A DNA stretch of 64,000 nucleotides, taken from NCBI GenBank assembly GCA_023388175.1, contig JAEWGT010000011.1, forward strand, positions 372,001 through 436,000. Direction: 5' to 3'. A program made the translations under genes and the position numbers. The DNA comes from Pseudomonadota bacterium. Its GTDB lineage: Bacteria; Pseudomonadota; Alphaproteobacteria; Rhizobiales; Devosiaceae. This document shows, piece by piece, positions 9,614-17,972 of the stretch. The number at the start of each line of letters is the position of its first letter. Position 1 is the stretch's first letter. The notes beneath the pieces were generated by a model, which had not been told where the DNA came from, searched no databases, and saw only the letters and a program-made list of their open reading frames with translations.

Positions 9614-10474
9614 TCAGGCGCCGGCATTGCGCCAGCTATATTGCGGAGAAAATCCCAGCATGCGTCTGGCCTTGTCGATGGAGAGCAAGGTGGAATTGGT
9701 GGCGATATTGCCGCGCTGTTCCACATCGGGGAAGACTTCGGCCAGGAGCGAAATGTTGGACCGGCTCATCACCGAGTCTGCATTGGCGATGACGAAGGCC
9801 TCAAAACCCTTGAAGTCGGCGAGAATGGCGCGACGCACGGCCTGCGCCCCGTCGCGGGCGTCGATATAGGCCCAGAGGTTCCATTTGCGCTTCATCGGGT
9901 CGCTGTCGAAACTCTCGAAAGCGGCATAGTCTTCGGGATACATCACGTTGGAAAAGCGCAGGCCGACCATGCGCAAATCCTTGTCCCAGCGGCAGAATTG
10001 CGCCGCCATTGTTTCATCCAGCAGCTTGCCGAGCGAATAGGCGCTTTCCGGGCGCGGGAAATACTCTTCATCCACCGGCACATAGGGCGGTGGATTATCG
10101 AAGGGCAGGCCGAGCACGGTTTCGCTGGATGCGAAAACCACATTCTTGATGCCGGCAAGACGGCAGGCCTCGAAGACATTATAGGTCGCGCTGACATTGT
10201 TGGTGATGGTGCGCGCATTTGCTGCCAGCCCCGGCGCGGGAATGGCCGCCAGATGCACAACGGCGTCGAAGGGGCCGGCCCTTTCATCGACGCCGCCGAG
10301 GATGGCCGCGGCGACTTCGCCAAAATTGGTCAGATCGATGCGCAGGCTGGGACAGATCGGCTCGGGCAACGCGTGCTGATCGAGGTTGAGCACGTCAAAG
10401 CCATGGTCGACCAGATCGCGCAATACGGCGCGTCCCAGTTTGCCGCTGCCGCCGGTGACCAGAATTTTCGCCAT
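9614..10474 (-). CDS. NAD(P)-dependent epimerase/dehydratase, extended SDR
   Basis: 286 aa. The N-terminal Rossmann motif GGSGKLG (residues 8-14) binds NAD(P), and YSLGK is the YxxxK catalytic pair of extended short-chain dehydrogenases. The central part AVVHLAAIPAPGL and NVFEACRLAGIKNVVFASS is typical of sugar-nucleotide epimerase-like proteins. The substrate cannot be named. It lies 79 bases upstream of nasT on the same strand; the inverted repeat between them suggests a separate transcript. Confidence 0.88.
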   Translation of the reverse strand: MAKILVTGGSGKLGRAVLRDLVDHGFDVLNLDQHALPEPICPSLRIDLTNFGEVAAAILGGVDERAGPFDAVVHLAAIPAPGLAANARTITNNVSATYNVFEACRLAGIKNVVFASSETVLGLPFDNPPPYVPVDEEYFPRPESAYSLGKLLDETMAAQFCRWDKDLRMVGLRFSNVMYPEDYAAFESFDSDPMKRKWNLWAYIDARDGAQAVRRAILADFKGFEAFVIANADSVMSRSNISLLAEVFPDVEQRGNIATNSTLLSIDKARRMLGFSPQYSWRNAGA

Positions 10475-10617
10475 GATGATCCTCCTCGTTTGACCGCAAG
10501 CCTATGCGCCGCCGCGTGTCTTGCCAACCTGAATGCAATCTGAACACCGGGGTCAGGGTCAGTTCAAACCCGCGCGACTAGGGTCACTGCAAGATGACAG
10601 TCCCGGGGGATCAGGAC

Positions 10618-10947
10618 ATGAACAAGGCTCAGGAAAAAGTTCTCGTTGCAGCACTGTGTGGTCTCGTGATGACCGCAGCCGCCGCTTTTGCGGTGCAGCC
10701 GGCCATGGCGGCGGGCTATCACGTTGAAACGACTGCGCAGGTTACCGGCGTCGCGCATTGGGATCAGCTCAATGTCCGCAAATGGCCCGCATCCTATTCG
10801 CAGCAGACTGGTTTTCTCCAGCCCGGCGCCCATGTCTGGGTCGAACGCTGCATCGAGGTCCGCAATTCATCGGACTGGTGCCTCGTCGAGCGCAATTCTA
10901 CCAAGGGCTGGGTCAATTCCCGCTTTCTGACGCCGGTCCAGAACTAA
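10618..10947 (+). CDS. Secreted bacterial SH3-like domain protein
   Basis: 109 aa from the ATG at 10618, with a Sec signal peptide (KVLVAALCGLVMTAAAAFA) ending near AMAA. The rest resembles a single SH3b fold: DQLNVRKWPA, then PGAHVWVERC, DWCLVE and KGWVNSRFL. Such domains often bind cell-wall peptides. Two cysteines (ERCIEV, DWCLVE) could form a disulfide. An upstream in-frame ATG at 10594 gives 8 more residues; I prefer 10618 because the signal then begins MNKAQ. A strong terminator follows. Confidence 0.75.
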   Translation: MNKAQEKVLVAALCGLVMTAAAAFAVQPAMAAGYHVETTAQVTGVAHWDQLNVRKWPASYSQQTGFLQPGAHVWVERCIEVRNSSDWCLVERNSTKGWVNSRFLTPVQN

Positions 10948-10995
10948 GTCTTTCAGTTTGTCCTTTCTGCCTCCAACCCATGCGTGTTGACTTGG

Positions 10996-11039
10996 CCGGC
11001 CCTTTTGCTGTTCGTGGCAGCAAAGGGCCGGAGTTTTTT
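10996..11039 (+). terminator. Intrinsic terminator after SH3 gene, abutting the asparaginase start
   Basis: A 14-bp stem (CCGGCCCTTT-GCTG with CAGCAAAGGGCCGG, one bulged T) is followed by GAG and six T. The end of the 3' arm contains GGAG, the only Shine-Dalgarno-like run before the ansA ATG at 11043. Confidence 0.85.
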
Positions 11040-11042
11040 GCC

Positions 11043-12044
11043 ATGGACGCCAATCCGATTCTCGCTGAAGCCGTGCGCGGCAATTGGGTGGAAAACCGCC
11101 ATCGCGGCGCCTTCATCATCGTCGATGCCGATGGCACGGTGATCGCCTCGGGCGGCGATGTCGAGCGCCCCGTCTTTCCGCGCTCGGCGATCAAGTCGAT
11201 GCAGGCTCTTGCGATTTTCGACCGCCACGCCATCGAGAAATTCCATCACAGGTCCGAAGAACTGGCCCTGGCCTGCGCCTCCCATCACGGTGAAGACGAC
11301 CATGTCGGCAATGTCGCCCAATTTCTCGACCGCATGGGCCTTTCCGTCGCCGATCTCGAATGCGGCGCGCATATGCCCACCAATGGCAGGGCGCGCCAGG
11401 CTCTGCGCGCTGCCGGGCAGGAGCCGAGCGCTCTTCACAACAACTGTTCGGGCAAGCATTCGGGCATGCTGAGCGTGGCGCTGGCCATGGGCGTGCCGAC
11501 CGCCGGCTATGTCGAGCGCGACCATGACGTGCAGAAGGCGGTGCGTGCGGCGGTTGAATATGTCATCGGCGCCGAGCTGACCGAGGACCGTTGCGGCACC
11601 GATGGCTGTTCGATCCCCACATGGGCCGCACCTTTGCGCGCCTGGGCCACGGGCTTCGCGCGCATGGCCACCGGCAAGGGCCTGGACGAGGGCCATGCCG
11701 CCGGGGCGCAGGCCCTGTTCGACGCCGCGACGCGCCACCCCCATCTTGTTGCCGGCATCGGCCATCTCGATACGCTGGTGATGGAAGCCTTCAAGGGCCG
11801 CGTGATGCAGAAGGGCGGGGCAGAGGGCGTGCAATGCGGCGCCATCCGCGACAAGGGCTGGGGCTATGCGCTCAAATGCGACGACGGAAACATGGCGGCA
11901 AGCCAGGCCATGGTCGCCGCGCTCCTGCTGAAATATGCCGACCCCGACGATGCGCAGCGCGCCGTGCTGGACCAATTCGCCCGCCAGCCGACCGTGAATG
12001 TGCGCAAGGTCCTGGTGGGCGAATTACGGGCGGTCGGGATCTAG
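11043..12044 (+). CDS. ansA: L-asparaginase, rhizobial AnsA (ReAV, class 3) type
   Basis: Hydrolyses asparagine to aspartate and ammonia. The 333-aa protein matches the Rhizobium etli type rather than the E. coli types. Ser48 and Lys51 (SAIK) form the serine-lysine pair, and ASHHG supplies the second serine. NNCSGKHSG and CGTDGC carry the Cys/Lys and Asp-Gly-Cys metal-site residues of that family. The ATG at 11043 starts directly after a terminator whose 3' arm provides GGAG. It ends 3 bases from the convergent RES gene. Confidence 0.9.
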   Translation: MDANPILAEAVRGNWVENRHRGAFIIVDADGTVIASGGDVERPVFPRSAIKSMQALAIFDRHAIEKFHHRSEELALACASHHGEDDHVGNVAQFLDRMGLSVADLECGAHMPTNGRARQALRAAGQEPSALHNNCSGKHSGMLSVALAMGVPTAGYVERDHDVQKAVRAAVEYVIGAELTEDRCGTDGCSIPTWAAPLRAWATGFARMATGKGLDEGHAAGAQALFDAATRHPHLVAGIGHLDTLVMEAFKGRVMQKGGAEGVQCGAIRDKGWGYALKCDDGNMAASQAMVAALLLKYADPDDAQRAVLDQFARQPTVNVRKVLVGELRAVGI

Positions 12045-12047
12045 AGG

Positions 12048-12743
12048 CTAAAGCCCGAAAATCGCCTGCGTGCTGCAATTGCGGATGCGGTCGACCCGCG
12101 CGCCATCCCAGTGGAAATCGTAGTGATCGGCCTGTACGGGCGGCGGAATGAGGTCGGGCCAGAACAGGCCGGCGCATTCCCCGCCGGGCGCGCGGGCGCT
12201 GTTATAGACAATGCCATTGCTCCCCGCGGCGCGAAGCGTGCGGGCGAGAGCCTGCGAGGCTGTATAATCGTCAGGATGATGGGCCTCGGGCAGCGGCCTT
12301 GCATCATGCAGCTCGAGATCGATACGGGTCACCAGCATGCGGAACTGCGAGGTCCATCCCGGCGCCTCTGCGGTGCTGGCCATGAATTTGGCATGGTGAT
12401 GGGCCACTTCGCGGATCGAGACTTCAGCGCTGTTGCCGGCGCTGAACACCCCATAGGAGCCATCGGTAAATCGCCCCGGCCGGTCATGGCTGACATGGAC
12501 GAACGGGGCCATCAGATAGCTTGCGCCAGGCCCGGAAACCCGCCGCTCCGGCGGAACGAGGTCGAGCCGTCCCAGATGCTCCCAGACACGCGGATTGGTC
12601 TTGGCCTCTGCCGAGGCCAGCGCCTCCCAGTCGCGCGGATCGGCAATGTCCTCGAACAGGTCGATGGGCGGGAAGATGGACCGGATCAGTCTGTAAGCCC
12701 TGGGCCAGGTCACATGGGTGAGGACAGGGGAGGGGAGTGTCAC
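12048..12743 (-). CDS. RES-domain toxin
   Basis: 231 aa, RES superfamily. Conserved arginine, glutamate and serine are seen in AYRLIRS, GVFSAGNSAEVSIREVAHH and the C-terminal NGIVYNSARAPGGEC. Characterised RES toxins (MbcT and relatives) deplete NAD+ in the cytoplasm. It overlaps the upstream Xre-type antitoxin gene by 4 bases, the standard antitoxin-first order. At over 200 aa it is a longer member of the family. Confidence 0.88.
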   Translation of the reverse strand: MTLPSPVLTHVTWPRAYRLIRSIFPPIDLFEDIADPRDWEALASAEAKTNPRVWEHLGRLDLVPPERRVSGPGASYLMAPFVHVSHDRPGRFTDGSYGVFSAGNSAEVSIREVAHHHAKFMASTAEAPGWTSQFRMLVTRIDLELHDARPLPEAHHPDDYTASQALARTLRAAGSNGIVYNSARAPGGECAGLFWPDLIPPPVQADHYDFHWDGARVDRIRNCSTQAIFGL

Positions 12744-13147
12744 CCGCCGCGCTCAGCATCGAGCCAGGTCCGCACCCGCGCCAGGGCGAAAATGTCTCCG
12801 GAGGCCATGATGTCGACGGCGCTCCTGCCATCGAAAGCCGGGTTGGGCTTGCCGACCCAGGCATAGCCGCGCTCCGGATCGGAAAAGAGATAGCGTAGTC
12901 CCTTGTGAATGCCCATGAGCAGCGACAGGCGCGTAGCGAGATCGCGGTCGATCCGCCCGATTTCGCCGGCCTTCCAGCGGGCATAGGTGCGGGCCGCGAC
13001 GCCGCCGAGAATGTCCCGGGCCTGCGCATCAGACACCTGCCAGCGCTCGAACAGCCGAATGACCGCGCGCACCATGGCCTCTGCCTCCGTATCGGTAATG
13101 CGGGCAGTGTCGGGTGTCGCCTGTGTCCGCGGCAGTTCCTGCAACAT
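12740..13147 (-). CDS. Xre/MbcA-type antitoxin (DUF2384)
   Basis: 135 aa. An N-terminal helical, Xre-like DNA-binding part (LFERWQVSDAQARDILGGVAARTYARWKAGE) is followed by the toxin-binding DUF2384/MbcA part (DRDLATRLSLLMGIHKGLRYLF, AWVGKPNPAFDGRSAVDIM). It neutralises the RES protein and probably represses the operon through the inverted repeat just upstream. The SD AGGAGA precedes the ATG at 13147. Confidence 0.88.
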   Translation of the reverse strand: MLQELPRTQATPDTARITDTEAEAMVRAVIRLFERWQVSDAQARDILGGVAARTYARWKAGEIGRIDRDLATRLSLLMGIHKGLRYLFSDPERGYAWVGKPNPAFDGRSAVDIMASGDIFALARVRTWLDAERGG

Positions 13148-13159
13148 GGCAATCTCCTA

Positions 13160-13188
13160 TTGGCACAAAATAGGGGGAAATACGCCAA
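13160..13188 (-). promoter_or_regulatory. Candidate operator of RES/Xre operon
   Basis: Inverted arms TTGGC and GCCAA flank 19 A/T-richer bases 13 bases upstream of the antitoxin start, with a further TGCCA just outside. Position and symmetry fit an autoregulatory Xre operator. Confidence 0.4.
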
Positions 13189-13197
13189 ATGGCAAGA

Positions 13198-14484
13198 TCA
13201 GTTGATTGTCACCTGCGGGTAGCGGTCGGCGACTGCGGCGAGGTCCGCTTCGCCGATATCGGTCCACAGCATGCCGGCAATCGCATGATCCCCGCCCTCG
13301 ACCTGATTGCCGCTCACCGTCACCGCGCCGGCGCCATCGGCAATGCTGACGCCAATGCCGATTCTGCTTTCACGAACAACATTGCTGGCTATGACGACGT
13401 TGCGCAGATACGGGCCCCAGCCCGCCCCGATGGCGACGCCGGGAACAGTCTCCACCACATTGCCGGTAATGGACGTGTCCGCCTCGGCGAAAATGCCGAT
13501 GGGGATCGTGTCGGGGTTGACCCGCGAAGAGGGGAAGATATTGCGCACGATATTGCCGGAGCACACGGCCAGAGCGCCGCCAACATCCAGATTGGTAATG
13601 GAAATGCCGGTGGCCGCGCCGTCGACAATGTTCTGGGTGATGATGGAGCCCGAAAAGCCGAATTCTGAAAAGATCGCCACTTCGCCGGAATTGCGGCACT
13701 GATTGCCGCTGACAACGCTGTTGCGCGTCGTGTTAAGGCGAACAGCGGTAAAGGCGCAATCGGCGATGTGATTGTCCGAAACGATCACCTCATCGGCCAG
13801 ATAGATATTGATGCCATTGCCGTTCTGGCCATTGCCGCCGCCGCGCCAGTCGATTGCCGAAATGCGATTATTGGTGACGATCGAGCCATCGACGCCCTGT
13901 TCGGAGCGCCAGACGCGAATGCCGGCATTGCCGCAGCGCGTTATGACATTGCCGGAAATCAGCAGGCCGCTATTGTCCACTGCGTGAATGGCGGCATCGC
14001 CATGCCCGGCGAAATCGCAGTTCTGGATGCGTGCGGACGAGCTGCGTATGCCCAGGCCCACCCCGGGATTGTCGCGGAAGAGGCACCTGTCCAGCGTCAC
14101 AGCCTCGCTCGCCTCGATCCCGAATAGTGCATCGCCGCCGCTGTCGCCGGCAAAGCCGATGTCACGCAGCACGACATTGGCCCCAGCTGAAATGGCGCCA
14201 ATCATGCCACCCATGCCGACAAGCCAGGTCGCGCCCGGTACGCCCTCGATCACCAGATTGGACGGCACGCGAAGCCCCGACACGCGAAATCGTCCGGCGG
14301 GCAGGGTGAGGCGGCCTGTGCCGCTGGCCGCATGCAAGGCGGTTTGCAAGGCCTCTGACTGGTCGGCGTCACTCGCCTGATCGAGCGCGGCGACCTGCGC
14401 GCGGGCGGCGGCGGGCAGGCTGATGGCGAGGCCGGACAGTCCGGCTAGCACATGGCGGCGGTGGAGTTTGGGCAGGGTCTGCAT
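13198..14484 (-). CDS. Tat-exported parallel beta-helix repeat protein (TIGR03808-like)
   Basis: 428 aa from the ATG at 14482-14484. The N-terminus LHRRHVLAGLSGLAISLP with an AARA cleavage region is a twin-arginine signal. The body is a series of right-handed beta-helix coils with recurring N-x-I/V and G-N-x-V/I turns (LISGNVITRCGNAGIRVW, VVSGNQCRNSGEVAIF, SITGNVVETVPGVAIGAG). I recall this as the uncharacterised TIGR03808 Tat-repeat family of Rhizobiales. Beta-helix proteins often act on polysaccharides, but no catalytic set is recognisable. A longer in-frame start at 14628 lacks support. It is divergent from the HerA-like gene. Confidence 0.8.
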   Translation of the reverse strand: MQTLPKLHRRHVLAGLSGLAISLPAAARAQVAALDQASDADQSEALQTALHAASGTGRLTLPAGRFRVSGLRVPSNLVIEGVPGATWLVGMGGMIGAISAGANVVLRDIGFAGDSGGDALFGIEASEAVTLDRCLFRDNPGVGLGIRSSSARIQNCDFAGHGDAAIHAVDNSGLLISGNVITRCGNAGIRVWRSEQGVDGSIVTNNRISAIDWRGGGNGQNGNGINIYLADEVIVSDNHIADCAFTAVRLNTTRNSVVSGNQCRNSGEVAIFSEFGFSGSIITQNIVDGAATGISITNLDVGGALAVCSGNIVRNIFPSSRVNPDTIPIGIFAEADTSITGNVVETVPGVAIGAGWGPYLRNVVIASNVVRESRIGIGVSIADGAGAVTVSGNQVEGGDHAIAGMLWTDIGEADLAAVADRYPQVTIN

Positions 14485-14611
14485 GCCGCCATTGTGCCCG
14501 ATCTGGCGGCGCTGGCGAGACAAACCCGCTGCATTGGTGAACGGCTTTGCTTGTTCGGCACCTGCGCGGATGGCTATAACGAAGGCGAGTCGTATTCGGA
14601 CAGGTGACCTG

Positions 14612-16120
14612 ATGCTCGTTGATGGCAAGATTTATCTCGGAGCGAGCGATCGGCCGGAATATCTCAATCTCAAATATGGCAATCGCCACGGGCTGATCAC
14701 CGGCGCCACCGGCACCGGCAAGACCGTCAGCCTGCAAGTGCTGGCCGAAGGCTTCTCGGCGGCGGGCGTGCCGGTTTTTGCCGCCGACATCAAGGGTGAT
14801 CTTTCGGGCATTTCCCGCATGGGACAGGCGCAAGGCTGGCAGACCCAGCGCGCCGCCGACATCGGTTTTGACGACTACCACGACGATGTCTATCCGACCA
14901 TGTTCTGGGATCTGTTCGGCAAACAGGGCCATCCGGTGCGGGCCACGATTTCGGAAATGGGTCCGGTGCTGCTGAGCCGCATTCTCGACCTCAACGATAC
15001 CCAGGAAGGCGTGCTCAATATCGTCTTCCGCGTGGCTGATGAGGAGGGGCTGCTTTTGCTCGACCTCAAGGACCTGCGGGCCATGCTGGCCGATATTCAG
15101 GGGCGGGCAAAAGAGATTTCGGGCCGCTATGGCAATGTCACCACCGCTTCCATCGGGGCGATCCAGCGGTCTCTGCTGGTACTCGACCAACAGGGCGCGG
15201 ACAATTTCTTCGGCGAGCGGGCGCTGGAAATTGCCGATCTGATGCGGGTCGATGCCGATGGGCGGGGTTTTGTGTCCATCCTCGCCGCCGACCAGTTGAT
15301 GCAGTCGCCCCGGCTCTATTCTACCTTTCTGCTCTGGCTGCTGTCAGAACTGTTCGAGGAATTGCCCGAGGTGGGCGATGTTGAAAAGCCGAAGCTGGTC
15401 TTCTTTTTCGACGAGGCACACCTGCTGTTTGACGGCGCGCCCAAGGCGCTGGTGGACAAGGTGGAGCAGGTGGTCAAGCTGATCCGCTCCAAGGGTGTCG
15501 GCGTCTATTTCGTCACCCAGAACCCGGTCGATATTCCCGAAAGCGTGTTGGCCCAGCTTGCCAATCGCGTGCAGCACGCCTTGCGCGCCTATACACCGCG
15601 CGAACAAAAGGCGGTGAAGGTTGCTGCCGATACGTTCAGGCCCAATCCGGCTTTCTCGACCGCCGAGGCGATTACCCAGCTCGGCATTGGCGAGGCGCTG
15701 GTCTCTGTGCTCGAAGACAAGGGCGTGCCCTCCATCGTGGGCCGCACCTTCATTCGTCCGCCCTCGGCGCAGGTGGGGCCGATCAGCCCGGCCGAGCGCG
15801 AAGCGGCTCTGGCCAACTCACCGGTCGGCGGGCTCTATGACACGGTGATCGACAGGGAATCGGCCTACGAAATCCTGCAGAAGCGGGCGCGAGACCGGGA
15901 ATTGTCCGATGAGCGCAGCCGTTATGAGGCTGAATTGAAGTCCGAATCCGACCGCTTGGCCAAGGAGCGGGCCCGGGCGGAGAAGGCGGCCGCGCCACGC
16001 CGGTCCACGCGACAGACGCCAGTGGAAGCGGCAACCAATTCCTTTGCCCGCACCATCGCCAATACGCTGGGGCGCGAACTCGTGCGCGGCATTCTCGGCT
16101 CCATCAAGGGAAGGCGCTGA
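14612..16120 (+). CDS. HerA-like DUF853 ATPase (YjgR family)
   Basis: 502 aa from the ATG at 14612. HerA/FtsK-type P-loop ATPase: Walker A GATGTGKT near residue 36, Walker B KLVFFFDEAHLLF near 265, and sensor region GVGVYFVTQNPVDIP. The C-terminus is a charged coiled segment (LQKRARDRELSDERSRYEAELK). The DUF853/YjgR family is widespread and its role is unproven; HerA relatives are DNA-translocating hexamers. The next gene starts 1 base after the stop, so the two are an operon. Confidence 0.88.
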   Translation: MLVDGKIYLGASDRPEYLNLKYGNRHGLITGATGTGKTVSLQVLAEGFSAAGVPVFAADIKGDLSGISRMGQAQGWQTQRAADIGFDDYHDDVYPTMFWDLFGKQGHPVRATISEMGPVLLSRILDLNDTQEGVLNIVFRVADEEGLLLLDLKDLRAMLADIQGRAKEISGRYGNVTTASIGAIQRSLLVLDQQGADNFFGERALEIADLMRVDADGRGFVSILAADQLMQSPRLYSTFLLWLLSELFEELPEVGDVEKPKLVFFFDEAHLLFDGAPKALVDKVEQVVKLIRSKGVGVYFVTQNPVDIPESVLAQLANRVQHALRAYTPREQKAVKVAADTFRPNPAFSTAEAITQLGIGEALVSVLEDKGVPSIVGRTFIRPPSAQVGPISPAEREAALANSPVGGLYDTVIDRESAYEILQKRARDRELSDERSRYEAELKSESDRLAKERARAEKAAAPRRSTRQTPVEAATNSFARTIANTLGRELVRGILGSIKGRR

Positions 16121-16121
16121 T

Positions 16122-16673
16122 ATGGCTGTGCAGGTTGAAACCGGGCCGGTCGTTGCCATCTTCGCTTCCGACAAGGGGCCGGGCGACGCCGAACGCGCGA
16201 CGCTGATGGGCGAGGTCGGGCGCGTCTTTGCCCGTAAGGGCGCACGCATCCTGTGCCTGGCCGAAGGCGGCATCATTCCGGTGCCGCTGATCACGGCAGC
16301 GCGGACGGCAAAGGGGCAGGTGGAAGTGCTGGCCGATACGGGCATCGTTCTGCCGCCCGCCTTGTCCGGCATACCCATTACCGTTTTGCCTGACCATGAG
16401 GAGCGGCTGGCCTATATTGCGGCCAGGGCGTCGGTGCTGGTGGGGTTGCCGGGCTCGCTCACCTCGGCCACGGCACTGTTCCAGACCTGGGCCGGTGGCG
16501 CGAAGCTGCCGGTGGTGATGCTCAACCGGCATCGTGCCTTCGAGGTCATACGCGGCTTCGCCGCCGATGTGCTGGCGCCCGCATTGCCGGGCCACGACCG
16601 CAATATCCAGTTCGCGGAAAATGCCGAGGATCTGTGGAACAAGGTCGTCTGGGTGGGCGAGCAGCGGCGGTAG
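16122..16673 (+). CDS. LOG/SLOG-like Rossmann-fold protein with degenerate active site
   Basis: 183 aa. The order VVAIFASDKGP, an alpha helix, ARILCLAEGGIIPVPLITAA, VLVGLPGSLTSATALFQTW and VVMLNRHRAF follows the nucleotide-binding fold of lysine-decarboxylase-like (LOG, TIGR00725) proteins. However, the usual PGGxGTxxE signature reads PGSLTSATALF, so catalytic residues of LOG enzymes are missing. It may bind a nucleotide without hydrolysing it. It is coupled to the HerA-like gene. The family assignment is by pattern only. Confidence 0.6.
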   Translation: MAVQVETGPVVAIFASDKGPGDAERATLMGEVGRVFARKGARILCLAEGGIIPVPLITAARTAKGQVEVLADTGIVLPPALSGIPITVLPDHEERLAYIAARASVLVGLPGSLTSATALFQTWAGGAKLPVVMLNRHRAFEVIRGFAADVLAPALPGHDRNIQFAENAEDLWNKVVWVGEQRR

Positions 16674-16811
16674 GCGCACGCGTAATCCTGCCTGAAAGCC
16701 ACTTACATCGTCACCATCGGGCTCGTCCGGTGGTCCACGGATAATCGCGGAACGATGGATTGGAGTTGGAAGCGCCGGTAGCGCTCGCATCGGAGCGAGA
16801 GCTGCCTAGTG

Positions 16812-17363
16812 TCAGGCCCGCGGTTCCAGTTCCGGCTTTGCGGCGCGCCTGTCCGGAAACAGGGGCACCACATTGTCGGTATAGCGTCGGGTTGGATGGG
16901 GCTGCATCCTCGCATTCGGTCCACGATCACGCCGCTCGGGGCCGCGATATCCGGCACCAAGCGCCCCGATGACGCTACGACTGGTCAGCCGGGCCTGAAT
17001 GCGCTGCAGCAGATGGCGGGGGGACATTGGTTTGACCACGACTTCATCAATGCCGGCGCTGATCGCCTGCTGACGCATTGGCGGGGTGATGGCGCGGGTG
17101 AGGGCAATGACCGGCAGGTCACGCGAGGCAAAGCCGGGGTCGAGTCGAATGGCTTCGACCATTTCATAGGCCGGACGGCCTTCGCGGTCGAAGTCCACCA
17201 CAAGCATGTCGAGCGGCGCGATGCGCATATAGGCAAAGAGTTCGGCTTCGCTCTCGAACGGACGAACGCGCAGCCGCGAATCGCCCGCCACCACCATCGT
17301 CAAAACGGCGGTCAGCGCGGGATTGGCGGCCAGAATGGCAATTTTCTTGCCCGTTGCGGTCAC
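16812..17363 (-). CDS. Single-domain response regulator with short tail
   Basis: 183 aa starting at GTG (17361-17363) with GAGGGGA upstream. The receiver domain covers about residues 1-125: IAILAANPALTAVL, phospho-acceptor region MLVVDFDREG, ALTRA (Thr/Ser switch) and VVKPMSP (conserved Lys). The acidic pair after beta-1 is poorly kept (AANPA), which is unusual and may weaken Mg2+ binding. A 60-aa tail with YRGPERRDRG, a motif seen in alphaproteobacterial regulators, has no output domain. A CtrA-like box lies just upstream. Confidence 0.8.
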   Translation of the reverse strand: MTATGKKIAILAANPALTAVLTMVVAGDSRLRVRPFESEAELFAYMRIAPLDMLVVDFDREGRPAYEMVEAIRLDPGFASRDLPVIALTRAITPPMRQQAISAGIDEVVVKPMSPRHLLQRIQARLTSRSVIGALGAGYRGPERRDRGPNARMQPHPTRRYTDNVVPLFPDRRAAKPELEPRA

Positions 17364-17546
17364 GGCGTCCCCTCAATTGGTAAAGGGTTCGTTAACATGG
17401 CCGGACGGACGAATGAAGCGGCGAGTTCCATTTGTCCAGAGAGTTCGCCAGAACGGTAAATGGCGCATATGCAGCACGGTGCCCGTTGCGTTGGGGCATT
17501 TCACCTGATTGACTGGGTTGACGCTCTGATCCGCGGTTCTACCCCA

Positions 17547-17927
17547 ATGTTGCGCCCAATCTATCTGGTAGCCGGCTTTGTCATGCTCGCCCTCGGCATT
17601 ATCGGCGCTTTCCTGCCGCTGATGCCGACCACGATCTTCCTGATTCTGGCGACCTGGTTCTTTGCCCGTTCCTCCCCGCGCCTCGAAAACTGGGTCCTGA
17701 GCAACCGCCGCTTCGGCCCGGTCATCCGCGACTGGCGCGAGCAGGGTGCCATGTCGACGCGGGCGAAAATTTTGGCCTGCAGCGGCATCGCGCTGGGCAT
17801 TGTGCTGTTCTGGATCGCCGCGCGGCCGAGCTATTGGCTGTGGCTGGGCGGGGCAGCCTTCATGGGCGGCTGTGCCGCCTATATCCTCACCCGGCCCAAG
17901 CCGCAGCCCCGGCGACAGGTGCAATAA
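17547..17927 (+). CDS. DUF454 (YbaN-like) inner-membrane protein
   Basis: 126 aa with membrane segments at LVAGFVMLALGIIGAFLPL, TTIFLILATWFFA, ILACSGIALGIVLFWI and YWLWLGGAAFMGGCAAYIL. The family hallmark LGIIGAFLPLMPTTIFLILA followed by FARSSPRLENWV is present. Function unknown. A longer reading from about 17460 is possible, but the start at 17547 places the first membrane segment at the usual distance. A bidirectional terminator separates it from sod. Confidence 0.8.
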   Translation: MLRPIYLVAGFVMLALGIIGAFLPLMPTTIFLILATWFFARSSPRLENWVLSNRRFGPVIRDWREQGAMSTRAKILACSGIALGIVLFWIAARPSYWLWLGGAAFMGGCAAYILTRPKPQPRRQVQ

Positions 17928-17928
17928 A

Positions 17929-17953
17929 AAACGGCGGGATCGCTCCCGCCGTT
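17929..17953. terminator. Bidirectional terminator between DUF454 gene and sod
   Basis: Stem AAACGGCGGGA with TCCCGCCGTTT and a short loop; A-run on the left and T-run on the right serve both convergent genes. Confidence 0.85.
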
Positions 17954-17972
17954 TGATGATTGCGCGCAGTGC

